Of a stretch of 56,498 nucleotides of DNA, positions 24,096 to 33,481 are shown piece after piece. The notes under the pieces were generated by a model that saw nothing but the letters and a program-made list of their open reading frames with translations, did not search any database and was not told the DNA's origin. A program made the position numbers and the translations under genes. The stretch spans positions 1 to 56,498 of the forward strand of contig JAFUNA010000011.1 in assembly GCA_017473165.1 (NCBI GenBank), read 5' to 3'. The stretch is from Clostridia bacterium (GTDB taxonomy: Bacteria; Bacillota; Clostridia; Oscillospirales; Acutalibacteraceae). Position 1 is the first letter of the stretch. Each line of letters opens with the position of its first letter.

Positions 24096-25940
24096 ATGAC
24101 AAACAAGAGAAAGTTTGCGGCAGTTTGTATCATTATCGCTCTTCTCGGTGCAATGTTCAGCTTCACGGCGTTCGGAATTGCAACGGAAGACGGTGCAGCT
24201 CCCGCAGCAGACGGCGAAGCAGTTGTTCTTATGGCAGCTGACGCAGAAGCCCCCGCATCATCAACATTCTCTGTTGATGTTGACGGCGAAGTTACCGAAT
24301 ATGACCTTTCCGATGGCGAGTCGGCTCATGCCTATGTCGATGCTTATGCAGACAACCTCACCAACGATGAAGGCTTCAAGGCTCACATTGAAACTGCTAT
24401 TGCAAAGGTTCGTGAATCAATCGGCAAATATGCAACAATCTGGGCACTTGTTCCCCCCGTTATCGCAATTTTGCTTGCACTTATCACAAAGGAAGTTTAT
24501 TCCTCACTCATTATCGGTATCATTGCAGGCGGCTTTATTTTTGCAGGCGGCAACTTTGAAACCGCAATCAACCATGTTCTGTTTGACGGCTTTGTTGCAA
24601 GCCTTTCCGACAGCTACAACATGGGTATCATCGTATTCCTTGTTCTTCTCGGAATGCTTGTTTCACTTATGAACAAGGCGGGCGGCTCCGCAGCATTCGG
24701 ACGCTGGGCATCAAAGCACATTAAGTCAAGAGTAGGTGCACAGCTTGCAACAATCCTTCTCGGCTGCCTTATTTTCATTGACGACTATTTCAACTGCCTC
24801 ACAGTCGGCTCGGTTATGCGTCCCGTTTGTGACGAAAAGAAGGTTTCAAGAGCAAAGCTTTCATATCTTATCGACGCAACCGCAGCTCCCGTTTGCATCA
24901 TTGCCCCCATTTCATCATGGGCTGCAGCAGTTGCGGGCTTTGCAAGAGGTGCGGGTGCAGAAAGCGGCATCAGCCTCTTCGTTCAGGCAATTCCTTATAA
25001 CTTCTACGCTCTTTTCACCATTCTTGCAATGGTTATTTTTGCAGTCGGCAAATTCGACTTCGGTCCCATGAAGCTCCACGAAAAGAACGCTCTTGAAAAC
25101 GGCGATCTCTTCACAGCAGGCGACCGTGTTGTAAACGAAGATGAAAAAGCTAACCCCAAGGGCAAGGTTATCGACCTCGTTCTTCCCGTTGTTGTTCTTA
25201 TCATCACCTGCGTTATCGGCATGATTTACTCGGGCGAATTCTTCAGCGGCGAAAGCTTCATCAATGCTTTCTCAAATTCCGACGCATCCGTTGGTCTTGT
25301 TATCGGTTCTGCAATCGCAATTGTTTTTGCAGTTATCTATTTCCTTATCAGAAGAGTTATCAGCTTCAAGGATATCATGGCATCTCTTCCCGACGGCTTT
25401 AAGGCAATGGTTCCCGCTATCCTTATCCTTACCTGTGCATGGACTCTTAAGGCTATGACAGACAGCCTCGGTGCAAAGATTTATATTTCACAGCTTGTTG
25501 AAGGCAGTGCAGGCGCATTCCAGGCACTTCTTCCCGCAATTATCTTCCTTATTGCGGTTGGTCTTTCATTCGCAACAGGCACATCATGGGGTACATTCGG
25601 TATACTCATTCCCATCGTTCTGAGCGTATTTGAAGCAACAAATCCCCTTATGATTGTTGCAATTTCGGCTTGTATGGCGGGTGCGGTCTGCGGCGACCAC
25701 TGCTCACCCATTTCCGACACAACAATCATGGCATCAGCCGGTGCACAGTGCAACCACATCAACCATGTTTCAACCCAGCTTCCCTATGCTCTCACCGTTG
25801 CGGGAATCTCGTTTGTTACATATGTTATTGCAGGTGCTCTTGCAAAGTCGGGTCTTGCAATCGTTGCTCTTCCCATCGGTCTTGTTCTCACGGTTGCAAC
25901 GCTGTTTGTTATTAAAGCAGTTACAAAGAAAAAAGCATAA
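24096..25940 (+). CDS. NhaC-family Na+/H+ antiporter with an extended N-terminus
   Basis: A 614-residue membrane transporter. After a first hydrophobic segment (residues about 7-28) comes an acidic, Ala-rich stretch of about 90 residues, then 11-12 helices of the NhaC domain. Family blocks include LLALITKEVYSSLIIGIIAG, FIDDYFNCLTVGSVMRPVCD, PISSWAAAVAGFARG and ATGTSWGTFGILIPI, with CGDHCSPISDTTIMASAG. It exchanges Na+ or an organic cation for H+. GGAGG precedes 24096; the longer frame start at 24063 lies in the hairpin region. The long acidic N-terminal insert is unusual and probably outside the membrane. Confidence 0.88.
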   Translation: MTNKRKFAAVCIIIALLGAMFSFTAFGIATEDGAAPAADGEAVVLMAADAEAPASSTFSVDVDGEVTEYDLSDGESAHAYVDAYADNLTNDEGFKAHIETAIAKVRESIGKYATIWALVPPVIAILLALITKEVYSSLIIGIIAGGFIFAGGNFETAINHVLFDGFVASLSDSYNMGIIVFLVLLGMLVSLMNKAGGSAAFGRWASKHIKSRVGAQLATILLGCLIFIDDYFNCLTVGSVMRPVCDEKKVSRAKLSYLIDATAAPVCIIAPISSWAAAVAGFARGAGAESGISLFVQAIPYNFYALFTILAMVIFAVGKFDFGPMKLHEKNALENGDLFTAGDRVVNEDEKANPKGKVIDLVLPVVVLIITCVIGMIYSGEFFSGESFINAFSNSDASVGLVIGSAIAIVFAVIYFLIRRVISFKDIMASLPDGFKAMVPAILILTCAWTLKAMTDSLGAKIYISQLVEGSAGAFQALLPAIIFLIAVGLSFATGTSWGTFGILIPIVLSVFEATNPLMIVAISACMAGAVCGDHCSPISDTTIMASAGAQCNHINHVSTQLPYALTVAGISFVTYVIAGALAKSGLAIVALPIGLVLTVATLFVIKAVTKKKA

Positions 25941-25961
25941 TTTCTGCATGGGATAATTAAT

Positions 25962-25995
25962 GAGCCTTCCGTTTCGGCGGAAGGCTCTTGTTTTT
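25962..25995 (+). terminator. Terminator of the NhaC gene
   Basis: GAGCCTTCCG and CGGAAGGCTC form a 10-bp stem, followed by TTGTTTTT. Confidence 0.92.
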
Positions 25996-27076
25996 ACTTC
26001 ATATTTTCAATTGTATCAAACAGCTCTTTCATACCCTCGGATACTTTGCCGAAATGCGAAAAAGCCGTATAGTTCAGATCGTGGTCATGGTTTTCAAGAT
26101 AGTGAACGGTCAGGTTTGTTTTGCCTTTTTCTTTGAATACTCTTTCGATATCTCTTGCCTGTGACTGCGGAGTCATGGAATCAAAGTCGCCTGCGAAAAT
26201 GTGAATGGGCAGGTCGAGTCCGGGCAGGGTGTTTTTGTTGGCAGGCAGAGCAAAATGCGCTTTCCACCAATCCGAGGTGAGTCTGACTCCGTTGCTTTCC
26301 GCAAGCCATTTATCGTCACCCTTTTCAACCGCGGAAAAGGTTGCTTTTATATAGTCGGGAGCAGCAAAATCTTCGGCGGTCAGCTTTCCGTCGCCGTTTT
26401 TATCAAGCTTCTCAAAGGTCATGTCACCGAAAACGGCTTTTCTGACATTATATTTATCTGCTTCAAAATCCGCTTTGCAGATATAGCCTTTTTTATCATA
26501 ATCGAAAAGTCTTCTGTACTGCGTTATTGAGGAATTTCCCATCATCTGCCATGTGAAGGTATCCTTCAGATTTTCGTTGCAGTAGCCCGCAAGGAAAATC
26601 CCGTCAACCTTAACGTTGTTTCTCGATGCAACAATAGCGGAAATAATCGTGCCCTCGCTCCAGCCCATAAGATAAACGGGGCAGGAATATCCCTCTTTTT
26701 CATGCAAATATCTGATGATGCACTCAATATCGCTGACAGAGTTCATAGGCAGATATGTTTTGTAATCTTTTTCGTTAATATTGCAAAAACCGGGCGACTT
26801 TTTTCCGTCGGTAACGCCTCTGGTGCTGTATCGGCAATAAAGAATATTTCTTTTTGTCAGCTCGTCTGCGAAAAACTGGTGGTAGGAATACAGCGAACCG
26901 TCGGGTTTCTGACGCATTGTTCTGTATGTCATCGGACCCGAGCCGTTAACGTAAATCACGATTTTTTCGGTTTTTTCGGGTATGGTGAGCATAACGTCAA
27001 GCTTATATCCGTCCTCGCACTTAACCGAAAGCAGTTTTTCGTTTTCCGCAAGCTTGCAACTTCTTTTTCTGAACAT
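25994..27076 (-). CDS. Alpha/beta hydrolase carrying two EF-hand-like loops
   Basis: A 360-residue serine hydrolase. The nucleophile elbow GWSEG puts Ser at residue 140. Asp297 or Asp299 in AGDFDSMTP and His330 or His332 in NHDHDLN are the likely acid and base. Between strands, in the cap region, lie two 12-residue loops with EF-hand spacing: Asp192-Asp203 (DYDKKGYICKAD) and Asp225-Asp236 (DKNGDGKLTAED). Calcium-binding loops in a hydrolase cap are unusual. It has no signal peptide. GGGAG precedes the start. The substrate is unknown; an esterase or peptidase role is possible. Confidence 0.85.
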   Translation of the reverse strand: MFRKRSCKLAENEKLLSVKCEDGYKLDVMLTIPEKTEKIVIYVNGSGPMTYRTMRQKPDGSLYSYHQFFADELTKRNILYCRYSTRGVTDGKKSPGFCNINEKDYKTYLPMNSVSDIECIIRYLHEKEGYSCPVYLMGWSEGTIISAIVASRNNVKVDGIFLAGYCNENLKDTFTWQMMGNSSITQYRRLFDYDKKGYICKADFEADKYNVRKAVFGDMTFEKLDKNGDGKLTAEDFAAPDYIKATFSAVEKGDDKWLAESNGVRLTSDWWKAHFALPANKNTLPGLDLPIHIFAGDFDSMTPQSQARDIERVFKEKGKTNLTVHYLENHDHDLNYTAFSHFGKVSEGMKELFDTIENMK

Positions 27077-27153
27077 ATTAACATCTCCCGCAGCATTTTC
27101 TTTTCACTTATAAGATGCTTTCAGATGCGTTTTGGTCTATAAAAAACAAATAA

Positions 27154-28113
27154 TTACAGCTCTGCTTCGGCAAAGCCTATGCATTCTCGCCCTTTGAGCA
27201 TATCAGAGGTATCTCTTGCGTTGAAATAAAGGCGGAGAGTGTTGCCGTGTTTTACGAGGTGGCTGGCATAGACAAACTGCTTCATCCAGTCTTTGCCGTC
27301 AACAACGGCAGGCTCAACGAGAATTTTGTTGAATTCAAACGAGAGTCCGTCGGCCGATGTCAGCAGGATAATCGCAGAGTGGCTCTGACCGTCTTTTTCG
27401 TAAAGTCCGTTCTGAATTCCGATATAGCCGTCACGGAGCTTATAAACCTTAAGACAGCCGCTGCAGAGGTTGAGATAGGGATTGTTTTTGTCGGGAGAAA
27501 TAATCGGCTTTTCGGCTGAAACATAGCCGCAGCCGATATTATTGCTTTCGGCATATCCGATAAAAGTAGGCTCGCAGAAGCCGCAGTCATCGATAAATGT
27601 CATGCCGCAGGAATAATAAAGGCGGTTGATGCCGTTTTCACGCAGAAGAAACGGATTTGAAATTGCCGAGCCTCTTTCGCTTTTTTCAAAGCCCTTTGCA
27701 TCCGTCAGAGCGGGCTTGGGTTTTGTCCATTTGACAAGGTCGGAGCTTTCGGTAACGTATATTTCAGACTTCCATTTCACGGCATTTATAACGTTCAATC
27801 CGTTCATTATGAGAGGTCTTGTTCTTTCGTAGAAAAGATAATATCTGCCGTCAATAAAATTGATATTCGGACGCATTGCACGGTTGAGCACCTTCTTCAC
27901 CTTGCGGAAATCCACGCCGTCATCGCTTATGAAATGGTATACACCAAAAGTGGTGTGCAGAAACATATGCCATTTGCCGTCATGGGCAACGTCGGGGGTA
28001 ATCAAAGACGGATCGGCAACAACAATCGCACCGCCGAAGGGCTTGAGCACGGGACTGCTTTTGCTGATTTTGAAATCAGCGTTCAATATCTGATTTACGG
28101 TTAAATTTTTCAT
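27154..28113 (-). CDS. GH43/GH32-like five-bladed propeller protein
   Basis: A cytosolic protein of 319 residues with the repeated short-blade pattern of GH43, GH32 and GH130 enzymes. Sections such as DGKWHMFLHTTFGVYHFIS, NINFIDGRYYLFYERTRPL and SDLVKWTKPKPALTDAKGFE recur at about 50-residue intervals. Acidic residues in each blade could be catalytic, but I cannot assign the family or substrate. The ATG at 28113 has GAGG 6 nt upstream; the ATG at 28125 overlaps that site. No signal peptide. Confidence 0.7.
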   Translation of the reverse strand: MKNLTVNQILNADFKISKSSPVLKPFGGAIVVADPSLITPDVAHDGKWHMFLHTTFGVYHFISDDGVDFRKVKKVLNRAMRPNINFIDGRYYLFYERTRPLIMNGLNVINAVKWKSEIYVTESSDLVKWTKPKPALTDAKGFEKSERGSAISNPFLLRENGINRLYYSCGMTFIDDCGFCEPTFIGYAESNNIGCGYVSAEKPIISPDKNNPYLNLCSGCLKVYKLRDGYIGIQNGLYEKDGQSHSAIILLTSADGLSFEFNKILVEPAVVDGKDWMKQFVYASHLVKHGNTLRLYFNARDTSDMLKGRECIGFAEAEL

Positions 28114-28189
28114 AATAAACCTCAATATGATTTGATGATTAATGTATATTATAAAGAATTATGAATGGCAATATGATTCTGTTGCATAA

Positions 28190-28681
28190 TCAAATGTTGT
28201 GATGGAAATAATACATAATCTGTGCATCAATATCAAAATAGTAAACAGAATAATTGTGAAATTTTTCGTAGAATCCCTGACCAATCGGTTCTCCGAATTT
28301 AGTTTCAATACAGAAGTAATCTCCCTCGGTTACAATGCTTCTGTCAAAGTCATAATTCTCCTTGAGTTCTTCAGCTGTCACTGCAACCGCTCTTTCAAAG
28401 TCATCGATATGTAACAGAATCTCCTCCACATCTTCATCGGTTGTTACGGTAAAATGTTCTGATGATTCAAGATCTTGGGCGGTAATTGAGTCATAGAAAT
28501 ATTTAGCGTAATCAGTATAATCCTGAAAACCTCCTGAAGTGTAGAATTCTCTGCTTTCGTAATCAGGCAAAGAAGAAATTACCGACTTTTGATGAGAATA
28601 TAAAAATCCAAAAAACATCATAGAAACTAATAAACAAATTCCCAAAATAATTGCTAATAGAATCAAGCAAAATTTTTTCAT
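28190..28681 (-). CDS. Membrane-anchored hypothetical protein
   Basis: Not recognised. A 163-residue protein with one N-terminal hydrophobic segment (residues 4-28) and an acidic extracellular portion with HFTVTTDEDVEEILLHIDDF and a Tyr-rich C-terminal half. Codons and bases are richer in A+T than in the neighbours, in keeping with an accessory island. The start lies at an ATG with GGTGATGAT-like upstream sequence. Confidence 0.6.
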   Translation of the reverse strand: MKKFCLILLAIILGICLLVSMMFFGFLYSHQKSVISSLPDYESREFYTSGGFQDYTDYAKYFYDSITAQDLESSEHFTVTTDEDVEEILLHIDDFERAVAVTAEELKENYDFDRSIVTEGDYFCIETKFGEPIGQGFYEKFHNYSVYYFDIDAQIMYYFHHNI

Positions 28682-28752
28682 ATCATCACCTCATTTACTA
28701 TGTTAAAGCAGAATTATTAATTTTCTATTACAGATTTTTAAATTATTAGATG

Positions 28753-28785
28753 AAAAAACCCACAGAAACCTTAACTTCTATGGGG
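28753..28785 (-). terminator. Terminator after the 28786-29136 gene
   Basis: On the minus strand CCCCATAGAA pairs with TTTCTGTGGG, then TTTTTT. Confidence 0.75.
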
Positions 28786-29136
28786 TTATAAATCATTCCA
28801 ATGATATTTGCAATCCTTACAACATTGATTTAACTCTTCAATATCAACTTTAATTTTTAAATCAGTCAAATAATTACTTGCAATCATTTGCAGATTATTA
28901 CATTTATCATCGTCTATGTACTCTTCCAAATAAGAACAATATCTGTAATTTGATTCTATACTATCTCTAAAAACTCGCCATTCATCATTCAATCTGTTTT
29001 CTTCGCAATACCAATGACAGTACATAATAACATCATCATCTGACATTTCAGAAACTTTCTTCATTCTGTATTTATACACTTTGTGTTCTTTCAAAAACTG
29101 TCTTGATATTTCAGCAAGAAGATTTCTTGATTTCAT
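28786..29136 (-). CDS. AT-rich hypothetical protein, 116 aa
   Basis: Not recognised. Acidic and Tyr/Cys-rich, with an alternating helical part RNLLAEISRQFLKEHKVYKY and a C-terminal CCKDCKYHW that could bind metal. GGTGAT lies upstream of the ATG at 29136; the alternative ATG at 29154 has no site. Low G+C compared with the core genes suggests acquired DNA. Confidence 0.5.
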   Translation of the reverse strand: MKSRNLLAEISRQFLKEHKVYKYRMKKVSEMSDDDVIMYCHWYCEENRLNDEWRVFRDSIESNYRYCSYLEEYIDDDKCNNLQMIASNYLTDLKIKVDIEELNQCCKDCKYHWNDL

Positions 29137-29220
29137 AATCATCACCGTATACATTATACTTCAAGAAATAATTATTTGCAATACTGGATAGTATGGAGAT
29201 ATTTAAGTATTATTTCTCTG

Positions 29221-29318
29221 TGTGCTCGTTGTGTGCCGCTTGTTTGTCAAATTTACCACGGATTTGTCCCACGCCATGAAAACCTTTCCCCGAAATGTTT
29301 TCTTAACGGGCTTTCGAT
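29221..29318 (-). repeat. Second dispersed repeat family, copy a
   Basis: Non-coding stretch that aligns with 47202-47296 over about 95 nt. Matching blocks are GTGCTCGTTG, GTCAAATT, CCCACG, CCCCGGAA-like and TTTTCTTAACG. Each frame carries stops or lacks a start. Function unknown. Confidence 0.6.
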
Positions 29319-29378
29319 CATTTTAAATTCAAAAGAAAAAGCCAAATTACCATCAGCTAATACCGCTTCAATTGCGAC

Positions 29379-29633
29379 ATGGCTTCAAATAATTTGGCTT
29401 CTGGTACGAGCGTTTATAACGGATTCAATGATAAATTGTTAATGTCGGTTAAACGCACATTGTTTCAAGCTATCGTTAACAACCGCAAGGAATTGCAAAT
29501 TACGAAAAATAGTATTTTATATTGCGAATTTAACATTGATATTGCTTGTGTTGAAGCAAAATTGACCGATGGCTTAATGGTGTCAGTTTACTGCATTGCT
29601 GTTGAAAACAAATATGCAAACAATATGTATTAA
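29379..29633 (+). pseudogene. Truncated DUF6061-like fragment
   Basis: From residue 45 the reading CEFNIDIACVEAKLTDGLMV and VENKYANNMY parallels the protein at 44824-45081 (CEFNIDTACVEVKLTDGSMV, VENKYASNMY). It then stops at TAA, where the intact protein continues another 45 residues. The preceding 40 codons have no match in the intact copy. It is probably a degraded copy of this small-protein family, inside the AT-rich stretch. Confidence 0.65.
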
Positions 29634-29715
29634 GTATCGGGTGCAAAACGGATGTTATCAATGCTGATATCAGCACCCTTATTCTGCTGAAAAAGCGAAA
29701 GAGCTTTTTATTTTA

Positions 29716-31095
29716 TCACCTGAGGTTATCAAAGCTTTCACGCATTTCGTCAACCGTACCTGTTGCAATAAAGTAATTATATTCGCTCGGAACGAAGCTT
29801 CGGAAAGTGTTATGCTTAACAGTCGCAATATATGATGTTTGCGGTGCTACAGACGGGTCTTTATCTGTGGTGGTTTCCCTTGCAAGGACGCCGGCAAGGA
29901 AATTTCCGTGGTGAGGCGTATAAATACCGATTCCGAAGCTGTCATCAAACTCGCCGATAAACGCCGACCAGTTTTCCGTTGCCTGAAAATTGGGGTAGCC
30001 TGCATCTGGCCAGAAAATGAGTTCGTTCTGATATGAGTAATTTTTATCTCCCGTCCAGGGTGCATCGCCGCCGTAATAAACGAATCTGTTGAAGGGCTCT
30101 ATGCAGTAAAAGGCGGGAAGTTCCTGCGTTGTGTAATATTCGGGATAACCCGAAAAATCAACGAATCTGCAGGCTATCTCAACGGCACCGTCGCAGATGC
30201 TGTAGGTTGCTTCCATATACGAAGGGCTAATATCCGTTGCAGGTTTTGCCCAGTCAAGGGGTCTGCACTTGATATAGATATAGTCATCGCCCACAACAAG
30301 GTCAACTATTTTGCTGCTCTCGTTATACTGATTGCCGCCCTGCACGGGGTTATAATTCCACTTGTTTTCGCCGTACATAGCACTCTGATAAGCATCGCAA
30401 TCAAAGGTACCGTAGTAGGACTGCTGAACAAGTCTGCCCGTATCGTGACGGTTTATGAGATTAACGTTATTGTTGACGGATTTTACACCGTATCTCTTTG
30501 AAGCATCCGAATCAACCTTGGTTAAGCCGTCAACCATAACTGCCTGCACGTTGGAATCCAGGTCTTCAAGGTAGTCCAGCGCACCGCCCCAGAGAAGATT
30601 GACACCGATTTTATATTCGCTGTTCTGAAGATAAACGTTTTTATCGGGCACTTCACGGTTGAACACGTCAACGCCGACAAGCTCAAACACCGCCGTGTCC
30701 TTATCAAGAGGCTCAAGCGTTATTTTGCAAAGAGTGTTTGATTTGGTTTTGTCAAGCACACCGTCAATAAAGCTGTAAAAAGGCTTTGTGCCGTCCGAAG
30801 GCTCAAGGAAGAATTCCTCGGAATACTGTTCACCTTTGAGCTTATATGTAATTACGCCTTTCATATATGCGTCGGATTTATAGCTGATTCCGTAATAATT
30901 GAACCAGCCGCAATCGGCATCGCCGAAATCAAACTCGGCTTTTTCTGATATGATACCGTTTTCAATTCCGCTCACGGACACAGACGAAATTGCCTCAATT
31001 GCAAAATCCGTATCTGCTTTTGACGGCAGAAAACTGAAAAGATATGAGGGGAAAAGGAAAATAAACGAAAGAATAACGGAAAGAATTTTTTTCAA
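29716..31095 (-). CDS. Secreted hypothetical protein (carbohydrate-related?)
   Basis: About 459 residues with a Sec-type signal peptide (KKILSVILSFIFLFPSYLF). The mature part is aromatic and beta-rich, with NVNLINRHDTGRLVQQSYYG, NKWNYNPVQGG and a final SFVPSEYNYFIATGT. No family is named with confidence; the Trp/Tyr-rich pattern resembles secreted glycan-binding or lyase-like proteins. The TTG at 31095 has AGGGTG 6 nt upstream, while the GTG at 31104 overlaps it. Next to an MBL-fold gene and an esterase locus. Confidence 0.6.
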   Translation of the reverse strand: MKKILSVILSFIFLFPSYLFSFLPSKADTDFAIEAISSVSVSGIENGIISEKAEFDFGDADCGWFNYYGISYKSDAYMKGVITYKLKGEQYSEEFFLEPSDGTKPFYSFIDGVLDKTKSNTLCKITLEPLDKDTAVFELVGVDVFNREVPDKNVYLQNSEYKIGVNLLWGGALDYLEDLDSNVQAVMVDGLTKVDSDASKRYGVKSVNNNVNLINRHDTGRLVQQSYYGTFDCDAYQSAMYGENKWNYNPVQGGNQYNESSKIVDLVVGDDYIYIKCRPLDWAKPATDISPSYMEATYSICDGAVEIACRFVDFSGYPEYYTTQELPAFYCIEPFNRFVYYGGDAPWTGDKNYSYQNELIFWPDAGYPNFQATENWSAFIGEFDDSFGIGIYTPHHGNFLAGVLARETTTDKDPSVAPQTSYIATVKHNTFRSFVPSEYNYFIATGTVDEMRESFDNLR

Positions 31096-31270
31096 AGCAA
31101 TCACCCTTTTATGATAATTTTTAATTTTTTCAAGCTTGTAATTCGAGAAGCTGCGATTATTTTTCAGCCGATTTCATAACAATGCCTTACTGTTTTATCA
31201 TCCCGTCGGTATTAACGCATGAACAATCGATTGTATTCTGTTATGGTATTTCTTTGGTGTCGGGTATCAG

Positions 31271-32326
31271 TTAATCCAGATATATAACCTGCGAGCCCTG
31301 CCAGGAAAGATAGTTTTTCTCTACACCGATTTCTTCAATCCACGCACGGACTTCGGGCGTCAGGAGCACAAGAGATTCATGTGAGTTGTTCCACACCCAC
31401 GAAGGTGTAGGCCACAGGCAGATTTCGGGGTCGACGGCTTCATAGAATTCTTTAGACACACCGGCCTGTCCGTGGTGTGACATTTTGCATATATCGCAAT
31501 CCAGAAGCTCCTTATATTCGGGGTTTGCAAGCACCTTGTTGCCTGAACTTACAGCGGCATCACCCGTAAACAATACGCTTTTTCCGCCCAAATCCATACG
31601 GAATATCAAAGAGGCATCATTAACGTTTGTGAAAGCAGGGTCAAAGGTGAAAAGCGTGGTTATTTTTGCAGCACCGATATTAAAAACATCGCCGTCATTG
31701 ATAATCTGAACTTTTTCGGGGAAAGCTTTGCTTATTCTGTCAAACTCGCCCACCATTTCCGCACCTTCCGCCGCATCTGACGAATCAATGGCGGCATAGT
31801 ATTCATAAGGCGCATAGTGGTGAATAACTTTATCAAATTTTACCTGATTCGTGCGGTTTTCAGCCACTTCGTTGAAAACCTGAACGTGGTCGGTGTGAGG
31901 ATGAGTCAGAAACCAAACGTCAATTTTCGGCACGAACTGTCCCGTGACAGCTCTGAGGTACTGAATAAAATAATCGGTTTCAAATTTATAACCGCCGTCA
32001 ATCACAATAACCTTGCCGTCCTCGGTGGTGATGATAAAGCTATCACCTATAGTGTCTTCAACCGATTTGAGCATATGAATCGCATTTTTGTTCATAGTGT
32101 TGGGAACACCCTCTTTTTTAACCACGAAGCAGTATTTTATACTTTCAGAAAACGCTCTGATTTTTGCAAACAGTTTGTCGAAGAAAGCAATGAATACATT
32201 GTCGCCGTTTTCTTCCTCTGCAGCAGATGCGGTTGTCTGTTCAGAGTCAACCTGAACGGCAAATGCGGGTGCAGCACATGCGAACATCATAACCGTTACA
32301 AGAACAATTGAAATAAATCTTTTCAT
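31271..32326 (-). CDS. Secreted metallo-beta-lactamase-fold hydrolase (ComEC/Rec2 C-terminal-like)
   Basis: A 351-residue secreted enzyme. A signal peptide ends near AAPAFAVQ. The MBL fold is indicated by IDGGYKFETDYFIQYL, FLTHPHTDHVQVFNEVAE with HxHxDH, LFTGDAAVSSGN with the metal-binding Asp, and MSHHGQAGVS. These match the extracellular ComEC/Rec2-like hydrolases. Metal ions are inferred. It shares an upstream 16-bp site with the divergent esterase gene across the AraC gene, so both may be controlled by that regulator. Confidence 0.85.
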   Translation of the reverse strand: MKRFISIVLVTVMMFACAAPAFAVQVDSEQTTASAAEEENGDNVFIAFFDKLFAKIRAFSESIKYCFVVKKEGVPNTMNKNAIHMLKSVEDTIGDSFIITTEDGKVIVIDGGYKFETDYFIQYLRAVTGQFVPKIDVWFLTHPHTDHVQVFNEVAENRTNQVKFDKVIHHYAPYEYYAAIDSSDAAEGAEMVGEFDRISKAFPEKVQIINDGDVFNIGAAKITTLFTFDPAFTNVNDASLIFRMDLGGKSVLFTGDAAVSSGNKVLANPEYKELLDCDICKMSHHGQAGVSKEFYEAVDPEICLWPTPSWVWNNSHESLVLLTPEVRAWIEEIGVEKNYLSWQGSQVIYLD

Positions 32327-32431
32327 ATTAACCTCCGGTACATATTTGCTGGGTTAATCAGTATATTTCCACCAATATACAACTTAATTTTATCATTAAG
32401 GGACAGAGAAGTAAATAACACATTTTAGTTA

Positions 32432-32447
32432 AAAAAGTGTCCTTATT
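32432..32447 (-). promoter_or_regulatory. Operator-like site upstream of the MBL-fold gene
   Basis: AATAAGGACACTTTTT read on the minus strand, about 105 bp before the start. It is identical over 16 bp to the site at 33482-33497 that precedes the esterase gene at about the same distance and in the same orientation relative to the gene. Confidence 0.6.
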
Positions 32448-32474
32448 CGCTGAATTGAATTATACCGCAATTTC

Positions 32475-33416
32475 TTATTTGGCAACCGTTTTATCCCTGT
32501 ATTTTTTTGGCGACATACTATAAAATTTACGAAAAACACGGTGAAAATAGCTGATGTTTTCATAACCTACAAGCTGCGAAATTTCCGAAATTCCGAGGTT
32601 TGTACTTTCAAGAAGAAAACAGGCGTGCGACATTCTTTTTTCCTGCACAAGCTCCGTATAGGTTTTGCCCGTCAGCTTTTTAATCTGCTTTGACAGTGCA
32701 TTGAAATCGTAAAAAAGCATCTGCGAAAGCTCTGTCAGACTGCCGCCCGCAAAATGCGCCTCAATATATTTCAGCACGTGGAATATAAGGCTGCTGTCGT
32801 CACCGTTATAATCAAGCTCATCAATGTGACTGAGAAGCTGAAGCAAAATAAGACCCATTGTTGTTTCGTTTATATTTCTTTGCTCCTGACGGTCGTCAAG
32901 CAAATTCCAGATAAGATTTTCAATAAGATTCTGCACAGGCAGCACATCTGAAACTCTGAAATGAAGATAGCTTGATTTACCGTTATCGCCTCGCAAGCAT
33001 TGGATTATAAAACTGTGCAGCAACGATTCCTCGCTGTTCAGCATTTCAAGAGCTTTCTCGAAAAAATGAGGCAGAACAATGAAATTGACCGCTATATCCT
33101 GTTCGGTTGAGGGCAAGTTTTCCTGCTTGCAATTCTGGGTCATGAAAAGGATATCTCCCTTATTAAGAACAACGGTTTCATTGTTTATGATATTGGTTTT
33201 TGTTCCTTGATACATATAAATAATCTCAACATAATCGTGGCTGTGTTCCGGGAAATGATTAGTATTTGTATCGGCTCTTACCGCAATAAGCTTTTCTTTT
33301 TTCATTAATTTGGAGCCCTCAATGATGATTCTCTCATCATCATTTTTATTTTTAAGCAAAAAAGAAGGGTTTTCATATGTGTGTATGATAAGTCTTTCTA
33401 TAAGGTCCTTTCTCAT
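32475..33416 (-). CDS. AraC-family transcriptional regulator with cupin sensor domain
   Basis: A two-domain regulator of 313 residues. The N-terminal half is a cupin-type sensor (FPEHSHDYVEIIYMYQGTKT, then LNKGDILFMTQNCKQ). The C-terminal 100 residues are two helix-turn-helix motifs (LTELSQMLFYDFNALSKQIK, and ISEISQLVGYENISYFHRVF), ending SPKKYRD. This form senses sugars or other small molecules in carbohydrate gene clusters. Start at 33416 has GGCGGTG upstream. It sits between the MBL and esterase genes, each with a matching upstream site. Confidence 0.93.
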   Translation of the reverse strand: MRKDLIERLIIHTYENPSFLLKNKNDDERIIIEGSKLMKKEKLIAVRADTNTNHFPEHSHDYVEIIYMYQGTKTNIINNETVVLNKGDILFMTQNCKQENLPSTEQDIAVNFIVLPHFFEKALEMLNSEESLLHSFIIQCLRGDNGKSSYLHFRVSDVLPVQNLIENLIWNLLDDRQEQRNINETTMGLILLQLLSHIDELDYNGDDSSLIFHVLKYIEAHFAGGSLTELSQMLFYDFNALSKQIKKLTGKTYTELVQEKRMSHACFLLESTNLGISEISQLVGYENISYFHRVFRKFYSMSPKKYRDKTVAK

Positions 33417-33481
33417 AACAATCACCGCCTCTTACACACAGTATAACTTATTGCGGATGCTATTTCAACTCTTTTGTTGCA

